64,000 nucleotides of DNA, from assembly GCA_918807975.1 (NCBI GenBank), contig OU964921.1, positions 32,948,498 through 33,012,497 on the forward strand. The letters are read 5' to 3'. Shown piece after piece: positions 10,611-22,697 of the stretch. The notes beneath the pieces are model-generated. The model ran no database searches. It was given only the letters and a program-made list of their open reading frames with translations, and was not told where the DNA came from. The position numbers and the translations under genes are program-made. The stretch comes from Aplidium turbinatum (lineage: Eukaryota > Chordata > Ascidiacea > Aplousobranchia > Polyclinidae). The first letter of the stretch is position 1; every line of letters begins with the position of its first letter.

Positions 10611-12143
10611 TTATATACCAGTCCCAGGTATAACCTATCCCCCTCCCCCCATGGTAACTCATGACAAAAACAGGACTCAATTCAATTTTCTCTTTCACCC
10701 TGGGCGTGTGATGTTCTAGTCGTTACCAATTTTGCAGAAGGCTAGGGGCTAGGAGCACCTCCAAAACTTGGCATGTCAAAAGTCTGCAAGCGATGACCAA
10801 GTAAGTACGATGCTAGGCGAAAATTTCATTTGCTGACTTGGGCATTAATTTAGTTGAAATGTACTTGCTGAGTTGTCGCATGCTGTGTGGTATGACGACC
10901 AAAATTTAAAGCATGTGGCCTAAAGTTTCCATATTGGTGATTTTATCTTCAAATTAATAATAGGCCTAATGTTAGGTTTTATATAGCGCTGTATCTATCA
11001 CAGAATGTGTTGCTCCTCAGTGCTTTACAAAGCAGACAGTGTCAATGCAGCCGTATAGAGGCGCAACTGAGTACATTATTACACGAATCCACTCCATTGC
11101 TCAGAGCCAAGCAGGAACTGGATTCAGTAGCCTACGGTATAATACCATTTTTAAAAGGAAGTGGCTACATTTACGACGCCGTAAATACAGCCGTTCCATG
11201 CCTTTTTTTAATCTTTACGTCGCTTTTACTGCACATGCGCGCTGGTGCGGGTATTTTTCTTCTTTCTCGAAATAACAAATGAAAAAAAGTGCTTATATAG
11301 GCTAACTTCTAAATTTAACCGCTTTTGCCAAGTGAATCCGTGGCGCTTGCGGTCTTTGCCTGGCTCGTACTCCCAAGGATATGAGTTCGATACCACCAAG
11401 AGGTGTTTCTTTTTTTAAACTAAATTCGAACCCGAAGTGACTCAATCGTTAGGCTACGCATTTTTGTAGCCATTCAGTTTAGTTTGCTTTTAGTTCTGAC
11501 CATCACAACGAAAAAACAATATATGACAAACATAGCAGAGGTCTAGAAAAAGGTAGAAGTGAAGTAACGTAATTTAAAATTGGCAAATTTCAACAATGTT
11601 TACGAACTAGGGTGAACTCCTGGTGAGATTCCGTCGCAGAGGTGAACTGCGGATATAACGTTTTGTTAAAGCAGAGAAGATTGAAAGCGATGACTTGCCA
11701 TTAAACAGAATCACTTGAGGAAAGCTGTCGGTGGAAGGTTATTTGAGTAAAAAATGATCCATCAAAATTATCTCGGTGCACAGCAAGTGAGCCTTTTTCA
11801 CAGACTAATAGAGTACGCGGACGAGAAAGCTTTTTCTATCGTAAGAGAGAAGTGACATTAGTAGTATCGTTCCATCGCTCGTCTTTATCTAGCGCGCAAT
11901 CGCAAGAAAAGCAAGTCTTTCGCAAGGTTCTTTACGTACGGTACCCAGCGTTAGCTATGTTTTTGCTTTGGAATGAATATTGATTGGTTTTTGTCATTAG
12001 TTGACCTGTTTGATTTAGACAGGCTTAAGGCTTGGAAAGTGAGTTTCAAATAAGTCTTCAAAAGGCCTTTGTTTCAAATCGCTAAACAATGTGGATAGGC
12101 TACGGTATTTTGCAACGTAAAAGTTTAGATAACATTGTGAAAT
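10611..12143. other. No gene; scattered repeat pieces
   Basis: Near 11390 a box-B-like GAGTTCGATACC suggests an old tRNA-SINE head. 11485-11600 is the minus-strand LINE tail described separately. Two short frames at 11007-11282 overlap each other and look like chance. Confidence 0.4.
11485..11600 (-). mobile_element. 3' tail of a non-LTR element, minus strand
   Basis: TTCTGACCATCACAACGAAA, AACAATATATGACAAACATA and GAGGTCTAGAAAAAGGTAGA match the reverse complement of 53597-53760, where the copy ends in AACTGAACTGAACTGAA. Other members of this family: 29104-29520 and 54159-54330. Confidence 0.6.
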
Positions 12144-12300
12144 AAAGACAGGCAAGACACAACAATACAGCAGGGTTGAGCATTATTGCAATATATTTTA
12201 CATATTTACAAATAGTTTTAACAATCAAACTGTAAAATATATTGTTATAATATAGTGATAATGCTCAACCCTGTTGTATTGTTGTGTCTTGCCTGTCTTT
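12144..12300. repeat. Inverted repeat made of two Penelope-like element ends
   Basis: Arms of about 45 bases (AAAGACAGGCAAGACACAAC and onward to GGTTGAGCATTAT) face each other around an AT-rich centre of about 65 bases. The left arm plus its continuation (ATATATTTTACATATTTACA) equals the start of the element at 45721-46020, so this is two head-to-head copies of the same terminal sequence. Confidence 0.7.
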
Positions 12301-14195
12301 GGTAGGCTACAAGAACGCAAACTCTCTCCCGAAACTGTATTGTGCCATAACGTGAACAAAAGACATTCAATTTAGTTGGTTTTGCTATAGAAGCATAGCA
12401 GCTAGCATGGTCTTCGGATAGGTTTTCTGTGTCTTAATTTTTTACCTGGAGTAGCCTGGTCAGGCAGTATTTATTGTAAGTTATAAAGAGATTCAGTTAT
12501 TTTTAAGGTTGACTTGTTTCAGGGGGTGCAGCAGGTGCATTCTGGTGAATTTTTTGGCTAATACGATGGTAACAATGTGATTTGAAGTAGCCCTCCTGTC
12601 TACTGAACGGAAAGTTTGACTGTGGGCCTGGCCTATAGCTAGGGTAGGCATGCCCGAGTTATATGCCAGGAAAAATGCCACGTGTTGAAGTAAAGAATTA
12701 CTTTGAAACTTTTTTTTAAATATGCAGAGATTCTTATTAACCACTGCGCGTCGGCGTTTTCGCTAACCTACGCAGCGGCGTTTTTTTTGCGAAAATCTTT
12801 GCCGGCTTTTGGGCTGTACCAAGGTCTTGTAAACCGATATAAAACTACTTCAAATGGCAGATATTGTTCTTCAAACAGTAAATCAGCCTCTTTTACATAG
12901 ATTCAACGTATTTAGGCCTTCAATCAATGTAAAATGACTTGTTTAAAACCAGTTGTGAACAAACAAGCTTTCTTCAATTCTTCAAAAGCATCTTTAAATC
13001 CAAGCAATCTTGCAAAGATGCGCCTGCCACACTGTCAAGTAACCGTAAAATTCGCGAATTGACAGGAAAAGGTTCTGTTAGAAAAGAATCTTTGTAATGC
13101 CTTTTGTTGTTTTCTGTTTTATTTTTGTATGTTGGAAGAATTTTTGGCTGTAGCGCCTGTTTTGAAAGTTATAAGCTTGCGATTTCTTGCAGTAAGTTGT
13201 CTACTGCTGGTCTACTTATGCTGTTTATTGACAAGAGGTTCAACCTCTGATGTTTCTACATACTTTGCTTTTGTCGTGTCTTACCCCTACCCGGTATTTT
13301 TTGAACATTTTTTTGTCTAAATGTTCCCCGATAAACTTCAAAAAAAGTCAGAAGATATCAGCTTCTTGCATGAACCGTTGTTACGTGGTAAAACATTTAT
13401 CGCAAAAGGAGAGCCAGTATGCGCGCCGGATGGGTATGTATTAACCTCCGATGAACCTTTTATGTTTTACCAATTTACAACGTCCAGGTCGCTATTATAA
13501 TGCGTTTAATATACTTTTGCGTTGCTTTGTGAAGCACCATGGAGCTACCATAAATGCTGTGTTTTCCACTGTGTAGATCTGGTTGCAATACTGCATGACA
13601 CCATTGACTTAGGATCTATGCTATGATATCCATTTGTTTAGTCACAGTTATTGTCCTGTACTATGCTTTGTGCTGGCATGATTTACCTATACCAGTATCA
13701 AGTTATTCATGCCTTGTGTTTTTGGTGTATAAAACGTCTTAGTTTTTGTTTACCATATTGTCACTTGTCAGGTTTGGTAGTTTATTAAGCATGAATCTTG
13801 CTTTGTTGGATTTAATGTTGTAAAGAAACTGATCTTTTTAAGATCTTCTTACGTTGATTTAACGTTTAGTGACATTGAATTGATGGGAAATATGACGATT
13901 AGCTGTTAGGTTTGTATAGCGTACACTTCTGAAACATAGATCAAGCTTTACTGCAAGCTATACTGTACATGGATTTCATTGTACATATTAAATTTTACGT
14001 TGAAATTACAAAAATAAACATTTAATTAACGTTGATATAAGTCTAATTTGTATTCACCTGGTGACCATTATGCTCAAAACCAGGTGTAGAAGAAAGAATT
14101 GCTTTGGTTTTACTCAAATAGGCTACTACTATTTTGACTAAGTAGGACTACTAATGACAGGGCAAAAAAAGCTTTCGCGTCCGCATACTCTATTG
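12301..14195. other. No recognisable gene or element
   Basis: Several ORFs of 60-80 codons occur but overlap one another and lack motifs. The only structured words are a few ACGTTGA..TCAACGT-type short palindromes. Confidence 0.45.
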
Positions 14196-14376
14196 GTCTG
14201 TGGCCTTTTTTAAGAGACGCAAATGTTATGTGAGAATTGCATTTGCATCCAGCGGCTACGTTTGAACGACGATTGCCCGTTTTGTAGATAAGATTTCCAC
14301 GTGCATAATGCAAGACATAGGCTACTCTTTGCAGTTGCGTTAGATTGGTAGTTTTATTGTAAAAATTAAAATGCGA

Positions 14377-14668
14377 GCAGAAATTAAATAGCTACAACAC
14401 ATTTAGTTGCAAACGTTTTATATTTTTATTTTTAAAGTTTAATTGGGTAAATTTTTAGTTGAATTAATGCAGTTTGGTAAATTTATGTCATTCTAGGTAG
14501 TTATATTCAACACTCGACGTTAGCAGAAATTAGATAGCTACAACACATTTGGTTGCAAACGTTTCATATTTTTATTTTTAAAGTTTAATTGGATAAATTT
14601 TTAGTTGAATTGATGCAATTTGGTAAATTTATGTCATTCTAGGTAGTTATATTAAACATTCGACGTTG
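14377..14668. repeat. 146-bp direct tandem duplication
   Basis: The block starting GCAGAAATTA(A/G)ATAGCTACAA recurs 146 bases later (14377 and 14523). Both copies continue through AAGTTTAATTGG and ATTCTAGGTAGTTATATT with few differences. The sequence just upstream (14200-14370) is a diverged unit of the 4990-7250 tandem family, so this may be local growth of that satellite. Confidence 0.8.
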
Positions 14669-14796
14669 GTTTAATGTTTTTATTGTAAAAACACAGTAAA
14701 ATTGTCAAAAAATCCATATCCATTCCTCTTTATCACCTGCATTCCGCCGTTTTTCACCATGCAGCATGCAGCCGTTTTTCAGCATGCAGCAAGTCG

Positions 14797-14930
14797 GCAG
14801 CCGTGGCCGAGTGGTTGGCGCGTTGGGCTCGCAGTCGAGAGCCTGCATGTTCGACTCCAGCCACCCGCGCACTTGTTGTTGTTTTTCTGGGCAAGAAACT
14901 TAACGATAATTGCCTCTACCTAGTGATCGA
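14797..14930 (+). mobile_element. tRNA-derived SINE with Ser/Leu-type head
   Basis: Box A GCAGCCGTGGCCGAGTGG and box B TGTTCGACTCC are properly spaced, with an extended variable region between, as in class II tRNAs. A tail begins GGGCAAGAAACTTAACGATA. The continuation makes a SINE more likely than a tRNA gene. Confidence 0.6.
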
Positions 14931-15307
14931 TTTCGAGTAATGGGTAGTACCAAATTTAAGTCATAAGTAGAGTAGACAACCGGAAACAGACATTGTCGTC
15001 GGCTGCAGCGTGGGTCAGGTGTATGTCGGAAGGCGTACACCGATGCATAGCGCTCAAGTCCGCTTTCCCGCAATGCAGGATAAAGATAAACAAACAAACA
15101 ATCTTTTTTTCCACCTCTTATGTAGTAGTTGCGTCCGTTTTGTGACGTCATGTTGACGTAGTGGCGGATTCTATACGCCAGGCTTGCCAGATTGGCCCTT
15201 TTTAGAGGTAGTTGGCCCCCAAAAAAATTGTTTGGCCCTTTGGCCCTTTGTTTTCAATATTTGGCTCTTTTTGGAAGCAGTTGGCACATACTATCAAACT
15301 AGCTATT

Positions 15308-18300
15308 GGGTAAGAATTTTATAATTCAACAGCTATTTTGTGAATTTAACACCAAAAAAAATTAAATTCTTTTCATACTTTCAACAAGAATGCAGCTGGA
15401 TATGCTGAACATTATGCCAAAAAAAATTTTGAAATCAGACATTCGGTTAGAGTTTTTAGCCACATTTTAGCCACTAGAGGGCATTTTGGCACGTGAGCGC
15501 AATAAAAACTGCTATATCTCCTTAAAAAATGGTCCAAACGTAAAAATGGTAGGGTCTACCCCCCCATTTTTGAGGATGGGGAATTGAAATAAAGCATCAG
15601 ATTCGCTCTAAAAGTAACATACAAAAAGTTAGATGTAAATTAAAGCTATCGCCTTTAACGCCAATTTTGACCCCGTTGCGAAACCCGATAAAAAAAATTT
15701 TTTTTTCAAAAATATTCCTTATTCATATTTTTACAAAATAAGTTCAATTTCTATTACCAATGTTTACTTCATAGAGATATTGAACTTTAAACAAAATAAT
15801 TAAGTCAAAATCCAGCATTATGTGTGTTTTTTAACAATTTGATTTATCATTTAATAAAAGATTTGTATTATATTGTGAATATGATTTTAAAACAGGGTAT
15901 TTTTGAAAAATACAATTCATTATACTATTTAATGTCTGCACTTTACCAACCTGCTCTGTACTATTGCATTTAAAATCCTACACGGTGAGAGAAAATATTG
16001 GATATGGAATGAACATTATATACATAATGTCGAAGAGTTGACCAAAGATGAACCCATCATTGCTTCAGCCATGGACAATGTATGACATGTTGTATGTTCA
16101 AGATTGTCAATAGATAAGATAGAATGCACTTTAGTAGTAATGATATGCTTCAAACATACCTTAGAGAACATGAAATCGTTCTAGCCAAATATAATCCTAC
16201 CCTAATGATTGACAGGATTTTCACCAATCACAGCTTTGTAGGTACCATGTGACTTTGAAGGTAAATGAAGGGTAAATTTGAGTCAGTAGAGTTGTGAAAT
16301 GGCTAGTTAAGTTATGTTGCATCCTTTAGAAACTGATGAGTATTTAAATTAAGCGTTCAGTAGTTTATTAACAAGGATAACAAATAAGGCTAGCTAGCAG
16401 CTACCTGTAGGGTAAATCCTAAATAATAAGTATGTTGTAATTTGACAGAAAATGACCTACCGGTATAATATTTAACATATTAAACATTTACTTTTTATTC
16501 TACAGCATATCACCGATCTGTACAAATTTGTTACAAATAAGTTTCATTCAGAAAAGCTATTTTCTAAATATTATAAGTACTGACTTGTGTTGAATTAAGT
16601 TTTGAGCATGGAAAATCAAGTACATTCGTGTTTTATTGGTATCCGCACTGGTGATGCTGAATCATGCCTAAAGACATCGTACAGCAGAACATGTCATTTG
16701 AGGTCAATGAAGGAATTATCGGAAGAGGAACAGGAGTTATTATTTTGGAGGTCCGGAATCAAGGTGACAGACGATTTTGACCCTGCAAAGGAAGATGTAT
16801 GCACTCACCATGACTACGTCTTTCTAAAGAAATATGAGCGTGAAATGAAGAAGTGTTGCGATGTGTTTGGGGTGCATAGAGAAAGCAAGCTAAAGAAGTA
16901 GCCCAAAGGTGTGATGACCATTTCATTAAGTCTGGCAAAACAGCTTGCCCCGGTACTACCCGATGTTACACCTGGAAAGAAGTTGTGCCCAAGATGTTTT
17001 AAAAGAACGAAAGATGCAAATTCAATGGAAATTAATTTGTCAGAGGAAGGAGAAGCATCGGAGGAAGTTGTTGCTGATGATTATTGTCCACCTGAAGAGG
17101 TATTAGAATCAGGAAAGCAAGTATTAGTTAATTCACTTTTATCCGATGTGGGGGAGAGTCCTGTCAAGTTTCGTAGTGTAACGAGGAAGCAGAAGGTCAA
17201 AGCTTGCAAACGAAAGGCTGAAGTTGTATCCAAAGCTTTGTCATCGTCAATCTGCAGTATTGCTGGCATCAGTGAAGATGAGATTGTGTTGGAGAGTGAA
17301 AAGCATGAAAAGGAATTAGAGCAACTGAAACAGGACAGTTCTGATTTGTGGCAACTTATGTTTGACTTGAAGGAAAGGTTCAATGGCCCAGATACAACGT
17401 ATGCTGAACGGATCCGGATCTTAACGTTAAGGCCTCATTCTTGGAAGCATTCAAAAGCTTCTGAATTTTTTGGTTGTACAAGCTATGCTGCCAGGAAGGG
17501 AAATACAACAAAGAGTGCTTCAGGGATATTATCGCTGCCAACAAGAAAGCAAAAAGAGGGAATATCTTCAGATATTTTGAGAAGGGTGAGAGAAGCTTAC
17601 GAAGACGACGAAACTTCCAGATTGATGCCAGGTAGTAAGGATGTTGTGAGTCTTGGAAATAAGCAATATGCACAAAAACGGTTGATGCTTTGTACAATAA
17701 AAGAACTTCATACAATATTTTGTACAAACAATCCTGATATAAAAATATCACTATCAAAATTCACTTGTTTGCGACCAAAGTGGTGTATTATACTGGGATC
17801 TTCAGGAACTCACAATGTGTGCGTATGTAGTATACACCAAAATATTGTTATGCTTGCTGATGTAATTGGTGTAAAGTACAGGGAAATTATGTCCAAGCTT
17901 GTTTGTGACATGTCATCGAAAACATGCATGATCCGCCGATGTGAGAATTGTCCGGGCATAGAAGGTTTACACCGGTATCTTGAAAATCATTTTGAAAATT
18001 GTGACAAAGATGACTCCGTATACTTTCAGCAGTGGATTTCAACCGACCGTGCCCAAATATCGAATAACTTCCTGCCTACTTCTGAATTTATACAATTTAT
18101 TGGAGAGAAATTCAATAAAATAACTGCTCATTCGTTTATCGCCAAATCACAGTCAAACTACTTGAAGGATAGGAAGCAAAATTTGTCATCAAATGAATGC
18201 CTCATACTTGCTGATTTTGCTGAAAACTATCAATTTATGGTACAGGATGAGATACAAAGCTATCACTGGAGCAAGGAGTATTGTACACTTCATCCAGTGG

Positions 18301-19744
18301 TTATTTATCTCATGCAAGAAAATGCCTTAAAATGTATTTCACTCTGCGTTATATCTGATGATCTGGAGCACGACACTTGCTTTATTTATGCTGTACAGAA
18401 GTATGTTTGTAAGTTCCTCGAGGATAACCATCCCTCAATCACTGCCATTGAATATTTTTCTGATGGATGTGCTGGGCAGTACAAAAATTTTAAAAACATG
18501 TTGAACTTGTCATACCACAAAGAAGACTTTTCCATTAAGGCTTGTTGGTCATTCTTTGCCACAAGCCATGGGAAATCTCCATGTGATGGCATAGGCGGTG
18601 TTGTAAAGCGCAAGCTTCGTCGTGCTAGTCTAAGTCGACCACTGAACAGTCAAATCTTGACAGCAGATTCAGTATTTCAGTACTGCAATGAAGCCATCGT
18701 AGGAGTGAAATTTTGCTTCATAATGAAATATGATATGTTGCCACACCGATCAATGCTTCAGCGGCGATTTTTACTTGGAAATACCATCCCCGGTACACGG
18801 AGTTTTCATTTTTTTTCATCCCCTGCAGTTGGCACAATATGCTTCAAACGCACTTCTGACGATGATAGTTTTTCTGGCAGTCACAGATTCTTTGAAGGAC
18901 AAACTTTGATATATCAGATTTTCCAATCCAGAGTTATGTTGCATGCAGGTATGGAGATGAATGGTATATCGGTATTGTTCAGCACATCAACCAGGAGCAC
19001 TCTGATATTCTGGTGAATTTTCTTCATCCACCAGGACCATCAAATAGCTTTTATTGGCCACGTTCTGATGATCAATGCAATATGGACTGTACTTCAATTA
19101 TTGCAAAGATCTCAGTTCCAAGTACTAGAAATGGCAGAACTTATCAATTGGATTCAACTGAACAAGAAGACATCAATTCCAAATTTGCAAACATGAATAA
19201 CACTAGTTGCCACTGATATAAAATAGTTCATTAATACTGGATTTTGACTCAATTATTTCGTATAAAGTTCAATATCTCTATGAAGTAAACATTGGTAATA
19301 GAAATTGAACTTATTTTGTAAAAATATGAATCAGAAGGAATATTTTTGAAAAAAAAATTTTTTTTATCGGGTTTTGCAACGGGGTCAAAATTGATGTTAA
19401 AGACGATAGCTCTAATATCCATCTAACTTTTTATGTGTTGCTTTTAGAGTAAATCTGATGCTTTATTTTAATTCCCCACCCTCAAAAATGGGGGGGTAGA
19501 CCCTACCAGTTTTACGTTTGGCCCATTTTTTGAGGAGTTATAGCAGTTTTTATTGCGCTCGCGTGCCAAAATACCCTCTAGTGGCCAAAATGTAAATTGT
19601 TGATAACACTCTAACCGATTATCTGATTTCAAAATTTTTTGTTGCGTTATGTTCAGAATGGCCATTGCCACATTTTGGGAAAGTATGAGCAATTTTCAAA
19701 TTTTGATGATGTTGCCCAACTGTTGAATTATAAAATTCTTTCCC
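15308..19744 (+). mobile_element. Sola-like DNA transposon, near full length, long TIRs, 4-bp TSD
   Basis: The ends GGGTAAGAATTTTATAATTC and (reverse complement) GGGAAAGAATTTTATAATTC open long terminal inverted repeats of about 500 bases (15308-15830 and 19225-19744). These share the blocks GTTAGAGT, CACATTTTAGCCACTAGAGG, GGGTCTACCCCCCCATTTTT, GCAACGGGGTCAAAATTG and AATATCTCTATGAAGTAAAC. Flanks are TATT on both sides (15304-15307, 19745-19748). A single large transposase reading frame fills the centre. A 4-bp TSD, long TIRs and the transposase type fit the Sola group (Sola2-like by memory of the family). The superfamily name is inference; the element ends are directly visible. Confidence 0.82.
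16608..19216 (+). pseudogene. Sola-like transposase ORF, nearly intact
   Basis: From ATG 16608 one frame runs to 19016 with a single in-frame TAG at 16899-16901. The last ~90 codons continue in another frame to 19216 after a shift near 18900-18950. The N-terminus is rich in Cys and His (HSCFIGIRTGDAESC, VCTHHDY, KKCCDVFGVH), then comes an acidic linker. A conserved domain follows with HSWKHSKASEFFGCTSYAAR (about 17440-17500), DFAENY (18212), FSDGCAGQYKN (18453-18487) and SHGKSPCDGIGG (18562-18597), which looks like the acidic catalytic core. Ends beyond EWYIGIVQ. I recognise the motif set from transposon proteins widespread in cnidarians, molluscs and insects. Two lesions imply a fairly young copy. 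Confidence 0.75.
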
Positions 19745-20015
19745 TATTTAAATAAATGTCTTTCGGAAATTGAGACTAAAAAGTGTTATTACGATTTTTT
19801 AGACAATGTTTAGCTGACAAAATTTATGCCAATGCCAAAGATTCGAGTGGAAACACTGTAAAAGATGAAGATTTGGAATTGTTCTTGTAGAATGTAGACC
19901 AGTGCTCTTCAACCTTTTTTGGTTTGGTGAACCCTTAAAGTTGTTGTGACGAAACTCATGCACCCTGTTTACTTAAAAGGTAAACTGAGGTAAAAGCGAT
20001 ATAAAAAATCATTAT

Positions 20016-20447
20016 TTAATGACTGTTTTGTTGTTGCACGTTATTAACTAACAACTCAAACCGAGGTATGATATCTTTTTCAATTACTCCCCTCATCAAT
20101 GGATCGATGTGTGTGATTGAATTTCTCTTTCGAGATTTGATTTCCCACAAACAAGAAAAGCCGCTTTCGCATAAATCCGTTGTTGGCATTTGAATAAGTA
20201 CGGAAATTGCCCTTTCTGCTATGCTTCTGTACTCTGGCACATTTAACAAGTGCACCCAAAAGTCAGTGTATGGTGTCTCTTTAAATAATACTTTCATACC
20301 AAAATCCGATTGGAGATCAATCAAATTCTGTAGTAGGCCCGTCATAAACGAAAGGTTGTAATATCCAAGAACTGGCATAAAGTGTGGCCTTCTGTTTAGC
20401 ATTGAAATATTTCTCAAAGTTTTCTTGCAACAAATTAAGATGGGCAT
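20016..20447 (-). pseudogene. hAT transposase, C-terminal dimerisation region
   Basis: The minus-strand frame includes FWVHLLNVPEYRSIAERAIS, LIQMPTTDLCESGFSCLWEI and KSRKRNSITHIDPLMR. This is the hAT C-terminal (dimerisation) pattern of ZBED5/FAM200-like transposases, where the usual form is PTTYLCESGFSxLxxIKxKxRNRL. The N-terminal part is displaced by the Penelope-like insertion. Confidence 0.75.
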
Positions 20448-20459
20448 GAATAAGTGGCA

Positions 20460-21175
20460 TTGCCTTCGTTTTGCTGAAAGACACTACCCTCACTCGTTGA
20501 TACAGAAGTTGAAGTTTTCGTAAAATATTTGAATAGAGACATCACAGACAAAATAGTTAAATAAATAATAATATTATACCTAAAAAACAAAAATCAAATT
20601 AGACATCATAGACAGACAATCGATAACAACTTAATAACATTGAATTGCATAATTCAAAATTAATACAGAAATGAAATAGATACATAATTTCGAACGTTTT
20701 CGGCAAAACTTTCTGCCCTCTTCAGGAAAATATCTTAATTCATCTAAACAAAACAATTATTCGTGAAATGTTAATAATAAATGACTGAAATTCAATAAAA
20801 CTGCACTGACCTGCGTACAAGCAACAACTGACGAACAAACACAAAAGGTGGTAGCAATCTGTCATAATTATGCGGGAGTGTGGTCATGAGACGAGATAGT
20901 GAGCGGACAACATAACATAAAATAAACGTAAGCTAATACAAATTCAACAAAAAAGATGCCCCTCCAGCGAATAATTGTTTGTTGAGCCTGGGGTTGTGCT
21001 GCTTTATTTGGAGTGCCTCATGAATTTTAGTTTCAAACTCCGATTGACAGTTGCGAATTATTTTGAATGAATCTAATGTAAATTTGATGTTGGAACAAAT
21101 ACTGCAGTCATAAATGTGGTCTTTGATTGCACTGTGCTTATTAGACATCAACATTTAAAACATACAGAGGATTGT
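20460..21175 (-). mobile_element. Penelope-like element fragment inside the hAT
   Basis: The minus-strand frame 21154-20933 resembles the C-terminal end of Penelope-like proteins after the GIY-YIG endonuclease (DHIYDCSICSNIKF, ETKIHEALQIK, NPRLNKQLF). A terminal sequence with a hammerhead-like motif (20689-20732) follows downstream. The copy is incomplete and old. Exact borders are uncertain. Confidence 0.55.
20689..20732 (-). ncRNA. Hammerhead-ribozyme-like motif of a Penelope-like terminal repeat
   Basis: On the minus strand the order is CCTGAAGA (matches the CTGANGA core), a stem-loop GGCAGA/AAGT/TTTTGCC-like hairpin, then CGAAAACG (GAAA core). Hammerhead motifs at this position are known for Penelope-like elements. 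No cleavage is shown; this is a sequence and pairing match only. Confidence 0.5.
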
Positions 21176-21740
21176 AGTAGTATTGCGGTCTATAAATACA
21201 CAGTCAATATAGTCCTTCAGTTGCTGCAAAATGACTTGAAACCTACATCTTTTTTCTAATATCCTGAAAGTCAAATATTAATGGTTCATTTTTGCTCACA
21301 GAAAGTTTTTGTAAAAAGTATCTGTTTAGTGTGACAAGTTTGTGATGCACCCGTGTATACCTTTTCGTACTGGTGCACCCCATGCATATTTTGGTGCACC
21401 CTAGGGTGCACCGTGCACACCGGTTGAAGAGCACTGATGTAGACTGTGTTGTTGCAATGTTGTAACGTTATTGACGTTATTATGTTTTATTAGCAACGTT
21501 ATTAACATTATTGAACAATTTGGCTCTTTTTTACCCAGTTTGGCCCTTTTTTCGACATTGTTTGGCTCTTTTTCTCAAAAGCTGTCTGACAACCCTGCTA
21601 TACGCGAGATTTATTCAGAGAACTATTTAGTAGCAGACCGGACCACACATGTTACCAGAAACATAGGTCAACCGTAGTGCCCCAGAAAAAAAAAATCAAA
21701 TTGTCAGAATTTTTCTTTTAAAAAAAAGTGTGACCTAGTA

Positions 21741-22108
21741 CAGGGGTTACCAAACTACGGCCCGCGGAACCGGCCTGTGAACTGATTTCATCTGGCCCGC
21801 CACATGCTGCGGAAAAACAGCTGCACTACAACTGTTAAGGAAAAAAGTTACCAAACTTTTTGTAAAGCACTGACAGGTTCTGTTTTTATCATTAAGCCAC
21901 CACAAATGGGGCAACCTTTCGATTCAGCAACCTTTCGATTTTCATCACAACTTGGCTATTCCACCACTGACTTTGTTATTTATTGTGCTCAATTCAAGTC
22001 AATGGAGATTCTAAATAGTATATATATCTTTTCGCAATTTGCATCTTGCCTGCAGCTGTTAATCTTGCAGCTATCCGGCACTCAGAGAAAAAAGTTTGGT
22101 GACCCCTG
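21741..22108. mobile_element. 368-bp non-autonomous hAT (MER-like) with 8-bp TSD
   Basis: It starts CAGGGGTTACCAAACTACGG and ends AAGTTTGGTGACCCCTG. ACCTAGTA flanks both sides (21733-21740, 22109-22116). The interior has CTGGCCCGCCACATGCTGCG, a word common to this hAT group. No coding capacity. Confidence 0.88.
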
Positions 22109-22116
22109 ACCTAGTA

Positions 22117-22697
22117 CATCTAACGCAAATATTTAGCAGTACAAGATGTTGCAAATTTGCATTGATCTATAAAAGGTTACTTGAAAGTATTTTTTTGTTT
22201 CATTTTCTTCAGAAATACTTATTCTACTCTCCTAAAGTCGTGTATTTCCCAGAAATTTTTATGCATATATGCAACATAGGGTGCTACAGAGAACGTAATT
22301 GATAATAGGATGAAGGATGTTAATCAAAAATCTTCAATATCTTAAAAACAATGCTATATCGGGTGAATAGAAAATATTGCCAAATTTGAAATCTACCCAA
22401 AAGTTTACTTTTGAATGGATTTTAAAGAACCCTAAACATTGCCATGAGGCACCTTTTAGAGCGCTTGCTGAGAGTGGTATACAATCCCTCGGTTGGAACG
22501 TTGATTACGTTAATGAAGTAGCTTTACCAAAGGCCGGAGGTTGCAGCCTCCTGCAGAAATTGCAATTCTCTGGTCGGAGGTTCCGGCCTCTGTGGCCAAA
22601 TGTTGCCTTCGGTGCATCACTAGGCCCAATATCTAGAATATTTGTACCAAACACACACATACTTCATCTAATTGTTTACAGGTGATTAGCAATTATA
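22117..22697 (+). promoter_or_regulatory. Upstream / probable 5' UTR region of RBM19
   Basis: No gene before the RBM19 ATG. CTAATTGTTTACAG ending at 22680 is a good splice acceptor 17 bases before that ATG, so a 5'-UTR intron is likely. A repeated GGTCGGAGGTT(G/C)C(A/C)GCCTC-type word occurs around 22540-22600. No clear TATA box is seen. Confidence 0.35.

Larger units (their letters stand above)
19900..21436 (-). mobile_element. hAT transposon with perfect 15-bp TIRs and 8-bp TSD
   Basis: CAGTGCTCTTCAACC at the left and GGTTGAAGAGCACTG at the right are perfect inverted repeats. ATGTAGAC flanks both ends (19892-19899, 21437-21444). It carries a minus-strand transposase C-terminus (20447-20016) and a Penelope-like insert at about 20460-21175. 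Confidence 0.9.
15179..21597. mobile_element. hAT element with 8-bp TSD, carrying nested Sola-like and hAT elements
   Basis: The ends are CAGGCTTGCCAGATTGG and, reverse-complemented, CAGGGTTGTCAGACAGC. CTATACGC flanks both sides (15171-15178 and 21598-21605). TTTGGCCCTTTT and TTTGGCTCTTTTT words recur near both ends. After removing the nested elements (15308-19744 and 19900-21436) less than 0.5 kb of its own sequence remains, with no transposase. Confidence 0.85.

Noticed and set aside
16608-19016. Domesticated host gene
   Set aside because: It sits between long TIRs with a TSD and carries a stop and a frameshift, so it is a transposon copy.
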